Source of the DNA: Vibrio genomosp. F10 str. ZF-129
GTDB taxonomy: Bacteria; Pseudomonadota; Gammaproteobacteria; Enterobacterales; Vibrionaceae
Reading direction: 5' to 3'
Assembly (NCBI RefSeq): GCF_000287055.2
Contig: NZ_AJYQ02000076.1
Coordinates: 1 to 46,785 of the forward strand
DNA: 46,785 bases
Positions 37,275 through 46,785 of the stretch are shown here, piece after piece. Every line of letters begins with the position of its first letter. Within the stretch, counting starts at the first letter, position 1. The translations under genes were made by a program, and so were the position numbers. The notes beneath the pieces are model-generated. The model was not told where the DNA came from. It was given only the letters and a program-made list of their open reading frames with translations, and did no database searches.

Positions 37275-38410
37275 CGAGTTAACCACGATTTAGGGTTCTG
37301 CGTCTTACTATTTCGGCGCAGTTCAAAATACAGAGATGGGCGACTCTGCCCTCCTGTATCCCCAGCTAAGGCGATGGTTTCACCAGCAGCCACTTTATCC
37401 CCTTCTTTCTTCACCAGGGTTTGATTAAAACCGTACAGCGTCATGTCGCCTTTACCGTGGTCTAAAAGAACCACAAGGCCATATCCCCTGAGGTATTCCG
37501 CGAACACAACGGTCCCCGGGTACACTGACTTAATCGCCTGTCCGTAATCTGCGTCAATAACAATGCCATTCCAATTGCTTTGTCCAGCTTGTTTACTGCC
37601 ATAGCTGTGGAGTAATTTTCCTTTGATTGGCCATGGTAATTTCCCTTTTTGCTTTGCTAAGCCGTCCATAGGTACTGCATTTCGTTTAGCAGCCTTGGCG
37701 ATTTCTGCTTTTAGTCGAGTTTCATTTCGCTGCAGCTCAGAGAGATAAACCTGATCACTTGATATGCTTTTCTTAATCTTATTGACCGTTTGGTTACGTT
37801 GAGTTTGGTTCTGTTTGAGACTATTTCGTTTCGTTGTTTGCTGTTCGAGTAACTGGGCTATTTTTTGCTGTTCGAGTTGTAACTGTCGTTGATTTTTATT
37901 GAGTGCTTGCCGCGTTTGTTCAAGCGAATCAATCGTGATTGCTCGGGCTTTAGCAAGATGCTGAAAATATTGACTGATGCGGTCTTCTTCTACGCCATTA
38001 TTTAAAATGCTGGTGGCGGTTTTGGCCCGTTGGGTGACATAGTAAGTTTTTATCAGCTCGGCAAGCGTATCACTCTGCTGTTTTTTCAATTTGTTCAGCT
38101 GCGCGATCTCTGCATCAATCTTTTTAATGTTGTTGTTGGAAGTGGTGAGCGATGTCTTGGTTTTTGTTATCTGATTTTCCAAATCACTGATGCTTAATTC
38201 TTGTTTTTTTAGCGTGTTTTGCAGCTCATTGAGCTTCTTTTGTTGAGTTGACACGGAGTCTTTCTGACGTGATATTTCATTTTTTACCCCTTTGAGTTCG
38301 TTAGAAGAGGCCGCGTGGCTAATGGTGGGAACGCTCACTACCAGTGCAGAAAATAGAATGAAAAAATCGAGGCGATTTCTAAATGAGAATAGTGATAAAA
38401 ACGTCGCCAT
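37271..38410 (-). CDS. envC: murein hydrolase activator EnvC
   Basis: Periplasmic activator of AmiA and AmiB, recruited by FtsEX. Signal peptide with cleavage after SHA (start set at ATG 38410, 379 aa; a TTG 45 bases upstream gives a longer, less credible leader). A long coiled coil runs over about 35-240 (Gln/Lys/Leu-rich heptads), followed by a C-terminal LytM domain (about 255-375). The LytM zinc ligands are degenerate: the terminal HxH is SLYFEL here, so it should activate rather than hydrolyse, as in E. coli. Its likely client AmiB is encoded at 2439-4154. In vibrios as in E. coli it is next to gpmI. Confidence 0.94.
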   Translation of the reverse strand: MATFLSLFSFRNRLDFFILFSALVVSVPTISHAASSNELKGVKNEISRQKDSVSTQQKKLNELQNTLKKQELSISDLENQITKTKTSLTTSNNNIKKIDAEIAQLNKLKKQQSDTLAELIKTYYVTQRAKTATSILNNGVEEDRISQYFQHLAKARAITIDSLEQTRQALNKNQRQLQLEQQKIAQLLEQQTTKRNSLKQNQTQRNQTVNKIKKSISSDQVYLSELQRNETRLKAEIAKAAKRNAVPMDGLAKQKGKLPWPIKGKLLHSYGSKQAGQSNWNGIVIDADYGQAIKSVYPGTVVFAEYLRGYGLVVLLDHGKGDMTLYGFNQTLVKKEGDKVAAGETIALAGDTGGQSRPSLYFELRRNSKTQNPKSWLTR

Positions 38411-38542
38411 AGAGCCAGAAGTCCATCGATTAAAATAAGGGCTTAGTATACCCAAAGAATTTTATGAGAAGAAAGGGGTATGTTAAAAGTTGCAAGGTGG
38501 TGGGTGTTTGATTGCCTTTAATTATTCATCAGAGCCACAGAT

Positions 38543-38574
38543 ACAAAAATGCCCCAATTTACATTGAGGCATTC
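38543..38574 (-). terminator. rho-independent terminator after gpmI
   Basis: On the minus strand ATGCCTCAAT pairs with ATTGGGGCAT (one G-U) across a 4-base loop, followed by TTTTTG. Confidence 0.88.
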
Positions 38575-38594
38575 ATTAAGATCATTGGCGCAAA

Positions 38595-40127
38595 TTACTT
38601 AGTGAGAACTTGGCCTGTCATCTCAGCTGGGATCTCAAGACCAACAAGGTCAAGCATGGTTGGAGCTAGATCTGAAAGTTTACCTCCAGACTTGAATTCA
38701 AACTCTTTATTACCCACGTAGATCAACGGTACAGGCAGATTAGTATGGGCGGTGTGTGTGCCACCCGTGACTGGATCGACCATCATTTCAGCATTGCCGT
38801 GGTCAGCTGTGATCAGCAGTTGACCATCGACTTCTTGAATCGCTGCAACGACTTTAGCCACACACGCATCAAGAGCTTCAATCGCTTGTTCTGCTGCTTC
38901 GTAAACGCCAGTATGACCGACCATATCTGCATTCGGGAAGTTACAAATAATCGTGTCGTATTTGCCCGATTTGATTGCTGCAACAAGCTTATCCGTCAGT
39001 TCTTCAGAGCTCATTTCAGGTTGAAGATCGTAAGTCGCTACTTTTGGAGAAGCAACCAGTTGGCGCTCTTCACCGTCAAATTCATCTTCAACACCACCGT
39101 TGAAGAAGAAGGTCACGTGTGCGTATTTTTCAGTTTCAGAAATACGCAATTGAGTTTGACCTTTTTTAGACAGCCATTCACCGTAGGTATTTTCAAGAGA
39201 CGTAGATGGGAACGCAATCGCGAGAGGAATATCAGCCGCGTATTGAGTTAGCATCACGAAGTTGATTGCAGGGAATACGTCGCGCTCAAAACCATCAAAA
39301 TCAGGAACGAATGTGCGTGTCATTTGACGAGCACGGTCAGCACGGTAGTTCATGAAGATAACCGCATCGCCATCAACGATTGCAGCGTCTTCTTGACCTT
39401 CTGTTTTAAGAGTCGTTGCTTTTACGAATTCATCGTTTTCGCCACGAGCGTAAGCCGCTTCAAGGCCTGCAACCGCTGAATCAAAAGTAAACTCCGATTT
39501 AGCTTGTGTCAGTAGGTCGTAAGCAACTTGTACACGTTCCCAGTTGTTGTCACGATCCATAGCGTAGTAACGGCCAACCAAAGACGCGATTCGACCTTTG
39601 CCTAGTTTTGCAAATAGCTCATCAAAACGTTTTAGTGAATTTTCAGCGCTACGTGGTGGAGTATCTCGTCCGTCTAAGAAACAGTGTAGGTAAATTTTCT
39701 CTGCGCCACGTGCCGCAGCCATCTCTACTGCTGCGTAGATATGATCTTCGTGAGAGTGAACGCCACCTGGAGACATCAAACCCATTAGGTGAACCGCTTT
39801 ACCAGCAGCAACTGCTTTATCAATCGCTTCAACAAGCGCTGGGGTTTCAACAAACTCACCATCTAAAATAGATTTAGTAATACGAGTAAGATCTTGATAT
39901 ACCACACGGCCTGCACCGATATTGGTGTGACCAACTTCTGAATTACCCATTTGACCATCAGGCAAACCAACATCTAGGCCAGACGCTGAGATAAGAGTGT
40001 TTGGGTTGTTTGCAATAAGGGCATCCATCACTGGAGTTTTAGCGTTGTTGATTGCATTGCTGGCGTTATCTTCACGGTATCCCCAACCATCAAGAATCAC
40101 TAGAGCCATTGGCTTCTTAGCTGACAT
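38595..40127 (-). CDS. gpmI: 2,3-bisphosphoglycerate-independent phosphoglycerate mutase
   Basis: Interconverts 3- and 2-phosphoglycerate in glycolysis; Mn2+-dependent, alkaline-phosphatase fold. 510 aa from the ATG at 40127 ([16 protein letters not shown]), supported by GAGG 8 bases upstream; a start 18 bases earlier is less likely. Metal and nucleophile residues: Asp13, Ser63 in [32 protein letters not shown] and ITADHGNAE. It precedes envC on the minus strand but is separated from it by a terminator. Confidence 0.97.
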   Translation of the reverse strand: MSAKKPMALVILDGWGYREDNASNAINNAKTPVMDALIANNPNTLISASGLDVGLPDGQMGNSEVGHTNIGAGRVVYQDLTRITKSILDGEFVETPALVEAIDKAVAAGKAVHLMGLMSPGGVHSHEDHIYAAVEMAAARGAEKIYLHCFLDGRDTPPRSAENSLKRFDELFAKLGKGRIASLVGRYYAMDRDNNWERVQVAYDLLTQAKSEFTFDSAVAGLEAAYARGENDEFVKATTLKTEGQEDAAIVDGDAVIFMNYRADRARQMTRTFVPDFDGFERDVFPAINFVMLTQYAADIPLAIAFPSTSLENTYGEWLSKKGQTQLRISETEKYAHVTFFFNGGVEDEFDGEERQLVASPKVATYDLQPEMSSEELTDKLVAAIKSGKYDTIICNFPNADMVGHTGVYEAAEQAIEALDACVAKVVAAIQEVDGQLLITADHGNAEMMVDPVTGGTHTAHTNLPVPLIYVGNKEFEFKSGGKLSDLAPTMLDLVGLEIPAEMTGQVLTK

Positions 40128-40287
40128 AGATATAACCTCGTCCAAAATTAAAGTAACTTTAAAAACAAATTAGCGTAATTTTACTACACTTTAAAGGGTT
40201 TGCAGTAGCTAAAGATCAATGATTCTTCCTATCGCTACAAGAAAGGGTAGCCTATTGATCAAATTATAATGACAAATGAAAGTTTTA

Positions 40288-41175
40288 TTATTGCACCAAA
40301 ACCGCGGTACCAATCACGGCAACCACTGCCCCGATCCAGGCATAAATATTAGGTCGTTGCTTGGTGTAGATCCAGAGTATCGGTAAGAGCATGATTGGCG
40401 TGGTGGAGGAAAGCAGGGCAACCATGCCGACATTTCCGGTTTGCAGTGCGAACAATATCAATGTCATCCCTACCGCCATCGCAAGAAATCCATTAATGGC
40501 CGTAATCGTAAAGATATTCATGGTCATTGGATTGAGCGCTTTTGCTAATTTTGCTCCGGAAAACAAAAAGAGACTGTGGGCGACAAAAGCAGTGATCATC
40601 CGTATTGCAGACGCTGCGATCGGATCAACAGAAGTCAGCATCACAGGCTTTGCAATGATTCCACCGAGTGCTTGGCATAAAGCGGCAAGAAGCCCTAATG
40701 CGAGGCCAACCCACACCTTTCCTTTGATAGTATCGAGATTACTTTGTTGTCGACCTTTTCGGCCAAAGAAAATAGCCGTAACAACACCAGAAAATACTAG
40801 CACCGAACCCAATAGTTCCGTTGAACTCATGGTTTCACTAAAAATAAAGTACCCGAGAATGCCGGAAAATACCGCATGACAAGAAAAGAGAAGCCCAGCT
40901 TGCCTTGGACCCATGCGATTGAGACAGGCGAATAAAGCGGTGTCACCGATAAAGATGCCAATCAAACCAGAGAGCATCATCGGGGTGATGTCACTGAGTT
41001 CAATCGATCCCCAACCACCGGTAAAGAGCGCCATACAAGACAGGATGAGGGAAGTGCACCCCATGCGCCAGCGACTGTAGGCAAACGATCCTAAATGCAG
41101 TGATGGTTTTACTGAGAGCAAGCTGGCGATTGCCCAAAGAAATGCGGCTGCGAGCGCGAGCCATTCAAATCCCAC
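40288..41175 (-). CDS. EamA/DMT family transporter
   Basis: 295 aa, about ten transmembrane helices in two EamA repeats (about 3-135 and 150-295). The first ends in the loop FGRKGRQQSN. The family exports or imports small metabolites, often amino acids or sugars; the substrate cannot be told from sequence. GTG start with AAGGA upstream. It is a single gene between gpmI and the DASS transporter. Confidence 0.85.
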   Translation of the reverse strand: MGFEWLALAAAFLWAIASLLSVKPSLHLGSFAYSRWRMGCTSLILSCMALFTGGWGSIELSDITPMMLSGLIGIFIGDTALFACLNRMGPRQAGLLFSCHAVFSGILGYFIFSETMSSTELLGSVLVFSGVVTAIFFGRKGRQQSNLDTIKGKVWVGLALGLLAALCQALGGIIAKPVMLTSVDPIAASAIRMITAFVAHSLFLFSGAKLAKALNPMTMNIFTITAINGFLAMAVGMTLILFALQTGNVGMVALLSSTTPIMLLPILWIYTKQRPNIYAWIGAVVAVIGTAVLVQ

Positions 41176-41298
41176 GTCGCGTCTTCCTTGAGTTCGTAGG
41201 TGATTAATGGCTTACAATATGCCCTAATCTTGAATCATTGCCTAGGGATATATCCTCGTCCAATTCAAATTAGGGTAATGTGGCGTATTCGGTCCTTT

Positions 41299-42714
41299 TT
41301 AGGTCAATATCAGCAGAGCGGCATAAACAATCAGTAAGCCCATTACCCCGATAATCAACCCGGTTTTGGCCATGTCTTTACTTTCAATCAGACCGGTTGA
41401 ATAGGCCAATGAATTCGGTGGCGTCGAGACAGGAAGAATCATCCCAAGTGATGCTGAGAACGCCACCACGACTAGTAGCCCTTGAAGACCGCCAACTGCG
41501 GCAAGGCTTTCCATTGAAGCACCAATGGCGGCGGCAATTGGCATCAGTAAGTTTGCGGTGGCAGTATTGGACATGAAGTTGGCCATTAACCAGCAGACCA
41601 CTGAAAGAGTCAATACTACAGCAACAGGAGAGAGAGATTCGTAGTCAATAGCATGGGCAAGAGCAACTGCTAACCCTGTTTTATCAAGACCAATCCCAAT
41701 AGCGATACCACCGGCGACCAGCCATAGGACATCCCAGTTAATCTGCTTTAGCTCCTCTTTCCCCATAATCCCAGTCAAGGTAAATACTGCAAGGGGGATG
41801 ATAGACACCACATACGTATTCATGCCATGCACTTTGGTTGTCATCCAAAGTAAGATGGTCATGCCAAATGTTACGTAGACCGTGATGGCTCGCCAGCTGG
41901 TTTTAAACTTTCCATTTAGCTTTAAGATCATTTGTTGTTGCTGCGATGGAAACAGTTTTTGTAGGAGAAACCAAGCAAAGGTCAATTGAATAACAACAAA
42001 AGGTAGGCCCATCATCATCCACGAAAGAAAATCGATACTGTTTTCTCCGGTCAAATATTGCAGGGCTATGGCGTTTGGTGGGGTGCCTATGGGTGTTGCG
42101 ATGCCCCCCGTATTGGCTGCGATAGGGATACAAAGAACCAGAGCTTTAATGCCCAAATCACCTTTAGGCGCAGAAGCAACAATGGGGCCGAGAAGCGCCA
42201 GCATCATGACTGTCGTTGCGGTATTAGACATAAACATAGAAAAGACCGCAGTAATCAACATTAAACCGAGCATGATGAACTTAGGTTGAGTACCAAAAGG
42301 TTTGAGGAGAACTCGGGCTAAGTTGTTGTCCAGTTCATACTTGGACGCTGCAATGGCTAAGGCGAACCCCCCCATAAATAAAATGATAATCGGTGATGAA
42401 AAGGCACTAAAAATATCGGTGTAATTCATTAACTCACCTAAATCATGCCCTTCGGGAGGCTGGCGAAAGAAATGCAAGCCTTTATCGGAAATCATGATCA
42501 GTTCGAGTGCAATGATCAATATGGACGTAGCAAAAACAGGGACGGGTTCTAAAACCCATAGAAGAGCGGCGAGTAGGAATATGGCGAGTAGCCGATGTTG
42601 TATCAGTGTCAGATCATCGATAGGAATCAGATCAATCGGAATGAATAAAACGGCGAGAGGTAACATAAAGCAAATAAACAACTTTATTAAAACACCTTTA
42701 TTCAGTGCTGGCAT
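41299..42714 (-). CDS. DASS (SLC13/INDY-type) anion:sodium symporter
   Basis: 471 aa with the inverted-repeat DASS fold. Both signature SNT motifs are present: MFMSNTATT (about 162-170) and NFMSNTATAN (about 381-390), each followed by a Pro-rich reentrant loop (GTPPNA at about 211-216 and STPPNSLAY at about 430-438). Together these bind sodium and a dicarboxylate such as succinate, malate or citrate. The family also includes sulfate transporters, so the substrate is inferred to be a C4-dicarboxylate but not proven. ATG start with AGGA 8 bases upstream. No regulator is adjacent. Confidence 0.88.
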   Translation of the reverse strand: MPALNKGVLIKLFICFMLPLAVLFIPIDLIPIDDLTLIQHRLLAIFLLAALLWVLEPVPVFATSILIIALELIMISDKGLHFFRQPPEGHDLGELMNYTDIFSAFSSPIIILFMGGFALAIAASKYELDNNLARVLLKPFGTQPKFIMLGLMLITAVFSMFMSNTATTVMMLALLGPIVASAPKGDLGIKALVLCIPIAANTGGIATPIGTPPNAIALQYLTGENSIDFLSWMMMGLPFVVIQLTFAWFLLQKLFPSQQQQMILKLNGKFKTSWRAITVYVTFGMTILLWMTTKVHGMNTYVVSIIPLAVFTLTGIMGKEELKQINWDVLWLVAGGIAIGIGLDKTGLAVALAHAIDYESLSPVAVVLTLSVVCWLMANFMSNTATANLLMPIAAAIGASMESLAAVGGLQGLLVVVAFSASLGMILPVSTPPNSLAYSTGLIESKDMAKTGLIIGVMGLLIVYAALLILT

Positions 42715-42835
42715 GGAGCGATTCCTACAATAAAAAGAGAGTCAAAGTAGAATAGGCGATTTGGAAATAGAGGACTTGGACGAGCGTTATAGTTTTAATA
42801 AGTGGTGGATTTTATTGGATGAGTTTTGTTTCTAA

Positions 42836-42866
42836 TCAAAAATGCCCTGTGATGAACAGGGCATAA
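42836..42866 (-). terminator. rho-independent terminator after psd
   Basis: On the minus strand ATGCCCTGT pairs with ACAGGGCAT across a 5-base loop, followed by TTTT. It ends the rsgA-psd transcript before the DASS gene. Confidence 0.9.
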
Positions 42867-42895
42867 GTCATAATGTCGCTTTTGTTATTACAGCG

Positions 42896-43777
42896 TTATT
42901 CTTCGCCAGCGCTATCGTCTGCTTTGCTGTGGGCGTATGGCGCACCCATGCGAGTTGGTGCACCGAGCAGCATACTTTCTTCAAAGGTAATGGCGTCTTT
43001 AGCGAACAGGTTGATGACGGTTGAACCTAACTTAAAGCGCCCCATCTCTTGTCCTTTTTTGAGATGAACCGATTTATTGCCTTCCGCTGGGTAGCCCCAA
43101 CGATAAACCGTATTGCCACGAGGCGGAGTGACGGTTCCTGCCCAAGTCAGTTCAATACTACCCACAATCGTTGCACCCACTAAAATTTGCGCCATCGGGC
43201 CAAATTCAGTATCAAAGATACACACCACGCGTTCGTTGCGGGCAAATAAATTTGGGATATTCTCTGCGGTTAATGGGTTAACAGAAAACAGGTCACCCGG
43301 CACATAAATCATTTGGCGTAGAACACCATCACACGGCATGTGCACACGGTGGTAATCACTTGGCGAAAGATATAAGGTGGCAAACTCACCATCGGCAAAT
43401 TCATTGGCCAGTTCTTCATCACCACCAAGTAGTTCGACCGATGTGTAATCATGGCCCTTAGCCTGAATAAGCTTACCATCGACAATCGGGCCGAATTGAC
43501 TGACACACGCATCGGCTGGGTGAGTGATAACTTGATCACCTTCAGCAACAGGGCGAAGCCCATCTTTTAACTCACGAACGAAAAATTCGTTAAATGTTTT
43601 GAAGTGAGATGGATCCGAGTGTAACGCTTCATCCATGTTGACTTTGTATTGTTTGATAAATCCACGAATAATCGCGGTGGTTAAACTGCCCAATCGAGCA
43701 GAGGCTAATTTGCCGACCAAACGGGTTAAAGCATGCTTTGGTAGCCAGTGCTGCAGTTCAACTTTAATCTTATCCAT
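42896..43777 (-). CDS. psd: phosphatidylserine decarboxylase proenzyme
   Basis: Inner-membrane enzyme that makes phosphatidylethanolamine. 293 aa (E. coli 322). The self-cleavage motif LGST is at 250-253: cleavage before Ser252 yields the pyruvoyl alpha chain of 42 residues. Other family segments are [10 protein letters not shown] and [16 protein letters not shown]. It follows rsgA on the minus strand (110 bp gap), as in E. coli where rsgA and psd are adjacent. Confidence 0.97.
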   Translation of the reverse strand: MDKIKVELQHWLPKHALTRLVGKLASARLGSLTTAIIRGFIKQYKVNMDEALHSDPSHFKTFNEFFVRELKDGLRPVAEGDQVITHPADACVSQFGPIVDGKLIQAKGHDYTSVELLGGDEELANEFADGEFATLYLSPSDYHRVHMPCDGVLRQMIYVPGDLFSVNPLTAENIPNLFARNERVVCIFDTEFGPMAQILVGATIVGSIELTWAGTVTPPRGNTVYRWGYPAEGNKSVHLKKGQEMGRFKLGSTVINLFAKDAITFEESMLLGAPTRMGAPYAHSKADDSAGEE

Positions 43778-43887
43778 TGTAAAAATTCCAATACTGTTTA
43801 AATGATCGACTTTGTTCTGGGCGCGAGATACTACTTAAATATGCTTTGATTGTCAGTAAGCAGACAATATTTGCATACAAAAACCAC

Positions 43888-44943
43888 TTAAAGGTCGGCT
43901 TTTTTGCTCCGAGAGTATTGTCGGTTATCTTTGTTGTCAGCCATGCTTTCGATGATTCTATGGTAATTGTCGAAGCGAAGTTTACTGATGTTTCCATGTT
44001 CGACCGCTTCACGCAAAATACACCCTGGGTCGTCGTTGTGCGTGCAATCTCTGAATTTACAGCCACCTAAGTAGGGCTTAAATTCAATGAAGGCATCGGT
44101 GATTTCGTCGGGTTCTAGGTGCCACAAACCAAACTCACGAACGCCTGGAGAATCGATCAAATCGCCACCGGAAGGGAAGTGATACAAACGCGCTGCCGTG
44201 GTGGTGTGCTGACCAAGACCAGAGTTTTCAGATACTTCGCCTTCTTCAATGTCAAGAGTCGGCATGAGTGCATTTACCAGGCTTGATTTACCCACCCCAG
44301 ATTGACCGACAAAAATGTTGATGCGATCTTTGAGTTCCGCTTCAAGTTCTTTAATGCCATAGCCTGACTCTTTGCTCACAAACATCACTTTGTAGCCGAT
44401 TTTCTCGTATTCCTTGAGTGTTTCGCGGTATTCACTAATTTGTTGCTCTGTGAGTAAATCGACTTTATTCAATACGACTAACGGCGCGATGCTCACGGTT
44501 TCAGAGGCAATAAGGTACCGGTCGATGATGTTGAGCGATAATTCTGGTAATACCGCTGAAACAATCACCATTTGGTCGACATTAGCAGCCACGGGTTTTA
44601 AACCGTCATAATAATCAGGGCGAGTCAGCATCGATGTGCGAGGCTCAACCGCTTCAACTACGCCTGAAATACCAGCCATCGACTCTAAACCTGCGCGCCA
44701 TGTCACTCTGTCACCTGAAACTAAGGTTTCAATGCTGCGGCGTAAGTTACAACGGTGAACTTCATTCGTCTCAAGATCTTCGATATCAGCATGCTGGCCA
44801 AACCGAGTGATAACTAGGCCTCTTTTGGCACCGCCGAGCATGCTCTCATCCCATTGGATAGAGTCTTCTTTCTTGAGTCGTTTGTTCTGGTTGCTACGTA
44901 CTCTTCGTACTTGACCTTTGGTCAATTTTTTCTTTTTTGCCAC
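43888..44943 (-). CDS. rsgA: small-subunit biogenesis GTPase RsgA
   Basis: Circularly permuted GTPase that checks maturation of the 30S decoding centre. 351 aa (E. coli 350). Order: basic N-terminus, OB domain (about 42-100), then G4 NKVD (159-162), G1 GQSGVGKS (213-220), G3 DSPG (264-267), and the zinc domain Cys295, Cys300, His302, Cys308. GTG start with GAAGA upstream. It diverges from orn with 147 bp between the starts. Confidence 0.97.
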   Translation of the reverse strand: MAKKKKLTKGQVRRVRSNQNKRLKKEDSIQWDESMLGGAKRGLVITRFGQHADIEDLETNEVHRCNLRRSIETLVSGDRVTWRAGLESMAGISGVVEAVEPRTSMLTRPDYYDGLKPVAANVDQMVIVSAVLPELSLNIIDRYLIASETVSIAPLVVLNKVDLLTEQQISEYRETLKEYEKIGYKVMFVSKESGYGIKELEAELKDRINIFVGQSGVGKSSLVNALMPTLDIEEGEVSENSGLGQHTTTAARLYHFPSGGDLIDSPGVREFGLWHLEPDEITDAFIEFKPYLGGCKFRDCTHNDDPGCILREAVEHGNISKLRFDNYHRIIESMADNKDNRQYSRSKKADL

Positions 44944-45090
44944 AATGATGTCTTCAATACGTTATTGATGATGCGATCTACCTCCAGAAGGCCTGTTGTT
45001 TCAGCGAATGCTAATGATTCAGAACTATCTTGGGGATCCTTATTTGGGTATAGTACCTCTTTTATCCTTAAACAAATAGGCAACTCACTC

Positions 45091-45636
45091 ATGTCCTTTA
45101 GCGATCAAAACTTAATTTGGGTCGATCTTGAGATGACAGGCTTAGATCCTGAAACTCATAAGATCATTGAAATTGCGACTGTCGTGACTGATAGTGAACT
45201 CAACATTTTAGCTGAAGGTCCTGTTCTTGCCATTCATCAAGATGACGTCGAATTAGATAAAATGGATGAGTGGTGCACCACGACTCATACAGGAAGTGGG
45301 TTGGTAGAACGTGTACGTAAAAGCCAAGTCAGTGAACAAGACGCGATCAAACAAACGATTGAATTTTTAGAGAAATGGGTGCCTAAATCAGCATCGCCTA
45401 TCTGTGGAAACAGCATTGGTCAAGATCGTCGTTTTTTGTATAAACACATGCCTGAACTTGAGCAATATTTCCATTACCGTTATATCGATGTTAGCACTTT
45501 AAAAGAGCTCACTCGCCGCTGGAAACCGGAAGTGTTGGACGGTTTTTCTAAAAGTGGCAGTCACTTGGCGCTTGATGATATTCGTGAGTCTATTGCTGAG
45601 CTGAAATATTACCGCCAAACGATCATTTCGATTTAA
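45091..45636 (+). CDS. orn: oligoribonuclease Orn
   Basis: DEDDh 3'-5' exonuclease that degrades 2- to 5-mer RNAs and, in vibrios, the pGpG left after c-di-GMP breakdown. 181 aa from the ATG at 45091 ([19 protein letters not shown]), the same length as E. coli. Catalytic Asp12 and Glu14 in VDLEMT; the C-terminal His and Asp lie in [10 protein letters not shown] longer frame exists upstream but overlaps rsgA antisense. It diverges from rsgA. Confidence 0.98.
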   Translation: MSFSDQNLIWVDLEMTGLDPETHKIIEIATVVTDSELNILAEGPVLAIHQDDVELDKMDEWCTTTHTGSGLVERVRKSQVSEQDAIKQTIEFLEKWVPKSASPICGNSIGQDRRFLYKHMPELEQYFHYRYIDVSTLKELTRRWKPEVLDGFSKSGSHLALDDIRESIAELKYYRQTIISI

Positions 45637-45690
45637 TTCAGCCCTAACTAACGGCAATGAGCTTCGCCTCTTAATTTAATGCCTGCTATT

Positions 45691-45724
45691 TTAAATGCCA
45701 GTAATTATATGCTGGCATTTTTAT
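45691..45724. terminator. bidirectional terminator between orn and the lipoprotein gene
   Basis: AAATGCCAG pairs with CTGGCATTT across a 10-base AT-rich loop. T-rich sequence follows on both strands (TTATT on plus; AAAATAGC preceding gives TTTTA on minus), so it can serve both converging genes. Confidence 0.8.
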
Positions 45725-46452
45725 TAGGGTACGGGTAAAAATGCGAATTGAGCAACGCCGTGTACGACTTTCGTGATACTACGATTCATTTTATCTGCCA
45801 CGATGAGCGCCATCATATCCTGAACTAGGGTCATTTTCGCAAAGAGGCGGTCAAAGCTCGTGTCAGCGCCTGTTTCACTCAATCGATTTGTTAGAATGAA
45901 TAAGTCTCCATTTGCGTCTCTTCGGTGGTAAAGCCGCCAAACAAAAATCTCGATATTGCGGGCACTGTTGTAAAGCGCTTGTTCATCAAGCGAATCGAGA
46001 ATAAAAAATTCCTGTTGGTGGTTGTAAGAGCGCCTGAGCATTTCTGAAAGACCGACGACTGCGGCAAAAACGCGATCGCCTTGGTAGTTTTCGTCAAAGC
46101 TGAGAAGAATAGCCTCTACGCTGGTCACGCCGTCAAGTTCGTCAAAAATTAGTGTTGGTAGTTCGGTTTCATCAAGTGAACCAAAAATTTGTTCAATGCG
46201 TTTTTCTACGGTCATTCCTTCATTTTTTTTGAGTTGAGAGGGATTGCGAGCGTACAATTTTTGGGTGAGCCGAATCATCATCTGTTTTTGTTGACGAGCA
46301 TGTACATCCATCACAAAATCAATGTCACTCTTTCCTAGGTTTCTGATTGGCTTCGGCACTGTTCCACAACTGGAAAGTGTCAGGCACAGTAGGCTAGCGA
46401 GTATTATCGCTCGGTAATGCAATAAGATCACAGTGTGCTTTAAGAGAGGCAT
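45724..46452 (-). CDS. predicted lipoprotein of unknown function
   Basis: 242 aa with a lipoprotein signal: hydrophobic core AIILASLLCLTLSSC, acylated Cys29 when started at the ATG at 46452 (GGAAAG SD about 8 bases upstream; an ATG 15 bases further lacks an SD). The rest is soluble and helical: KSDIDFVMDVHARQQKQMM, then a charged segment (TVEKRIEQIFG), then LDEQALYNSARNIEIFVWRLYHRRD. I do not recognise a domain. It faces orn tail to tail and its start faces the tRNA-Gly promoter; nothing suggests a function. Confidence 0.75.
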   Translation of the reverse strand: MPLLKHTVILLHYRAIILASLLCLTLSSCGTVPKPIRNLGKSDIDFVMDVHARQQKQMMIRLTQKLYARNPSQLKKNEGMTVEKRIEQIFGSLDETELPTLIFDELDGVTSVEAILLSFDENYQGDRVFAAVVGLSEMLRRSYNHQQEFFILDSLDEQALYNSARNIEIFVWRLYHRRDANGDLFILTNRLSETGADTSFDRLFAKMTLVQDMMALIVADKMNRSITKVVHGVAQFAFLPVP

Positions 46453-46697
46453 TAATTGTCTTTCCATGACGGTGCGCGACTTAAACGAGTGGATATATTG
46501 ATCAAAGTTATACTAAAGGAGCAATATCTTCGATCTATTCATGAACTGGGTAGAGCAAATAATGGCTTATCTCGCATTATCTCTTTAATTTGTGAGTTGA
46601 ATGATTCGCCAGTTTTAGTCATAAGGTCAGTAAACTGGAAATTATGATGGCTTTTTAGGCGGATAGAAAAAAAAAGCTGTTTTTTTATCGGAATGAC

Positions 46698-46725
46698 TTG
46701 CATCACAAATAAATGCTCTTATAAT
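46698..46725 (+). promoter_or_regulatory. tRNA operon promoter
   Basis: TTGCAT-16 bp-TATAAT, followed by the GC-rich discriminator TCGCATCCC typical of stringently controlled stable-RNA promoters. The -10 lies 32 bp upstream of the tRNA. Confidence 0.8.
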
Positions 46726-46757
46726 TCGCATCCCTAAACAACGGAAACGTTGTCAAA

Positions 46758-46785
46758 GCGATACTAGCTCAGTTGGTAGAGCGCA
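46758..46785 (+). tRNA. tRNA-Gly, 5' part only
   Basis: The window ends within a tRNA: acceptor strand GCGATAC, then TA, the D stem GCTC and loop AGTTGGTA, GAGC and two to three bases. The anticodon lies outside. The G1-C2-G3 start fits glycine identity, and orn is followed by the glycine tRNAs glyVXY in E. coli. Isotype is inferred from that and is not read from an anticodon. Confidence 0.65.

Noticed and set aside
46456..46647. 63-aa open frame upstream of the tRNA promoter
   Set aside because: No SD, no recognisable sequence and low coding character; it overlaps the start of the minus-strand lipoprotein gene.

Overview
This 46.8-kb window is chromosomal housekeeping DNA of a gammaproteobacterium, almost certainly a Vibrionaceae member and most likely Vibrio. 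The assignment rests on protein lengths and motifs (RpoB 1342 aa, RpoC 1400 aa, Orn 181 aa, GpmI 510 aa) and on neighbourhoods I remember from vibrios: hflKC next to slyX-fkpA-yheO-tusDCB-rpsL, and rpoC next to rsd-nudC-hemE. Species level is not supportable. I see no insertion sequence, prophage, CRISPR array or resistance gene.

Layout, left to right. (1) The 3' end of a tRNA-fMet, then about 590 bp without a gene that carries an IHF-type site and several DnaA boxes. (2) queG on the minus strand, diverging from the tsaE-amiB-mutL-miaA-hfq-hflX-hflK-hflC superoperon and a small DUF2065 membrane protein. (3) A minus-strand pair (WD40-repeat lipoprotein, slyX) facing away from fkpA; then yheO-tusDCB, which makes tRNA 2-thiouridine. 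(4) The str operon rpsL-rpsG-fusA-tuf. (5) Directly after tuf: secE-nusG, rplK-rplA, rplJ-rplL and rpoB-rpoC, with promoters, hairpins and the L10 leader between the units. (6) rsd (minus), nudC, hemE, a TetR regulator and a DHH phosphoesterase. (7) A mostly minus-strand block: envC, gpmI, an EamA transporter, a DASS carboxylate transporter, psd and rsgA. Then come orn (plus), an unrecognised lipoprotein (minus), and the promoter and first 28 bases of a tRNA-Gly.

Two observations stand out. First, the str operon (ending in tuf) is joined straight to secE. In E. coli and, as I recall, in Vibrio these are two loci, each with its own tuf (fusA-tufA and tufB-secE). The right end (orn, tRNA-Gly) and the left end (tRNA, queG) are the two flanks of one tRNA cluster in E. 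coli-like order. The window is therefore a circular permutation of the interval between two direct tuf repeats, as expected from tufA/tufB recombination (duplication or excised circle) or from assembly collapse of the two copies. Second, the gene-free stretch between the tRNA and queG occupies the position where E. coli carries datA, the DnaA-ATP hydrolysis locus. It has an exact IHF consensus and an exact DnaA box flanked by imperfect ones, which makes it a candidate Vibrio datA equivalent.

Functionally the window combines the translation and transcription core (S12, S7, EF-G, EF-Tu, SecE, NusG, L11, L1, L10, L7/L12, RpoB, RpoC, Rsd), tRNA modification (QueG, TsaE, MiaA, TusBCD), RNA regulation and decay (Hfq, Orn, NudC), cell separation (AmiB and its activator EnvC), mismatch repair (MutL) and membrane quality control (HflKC).
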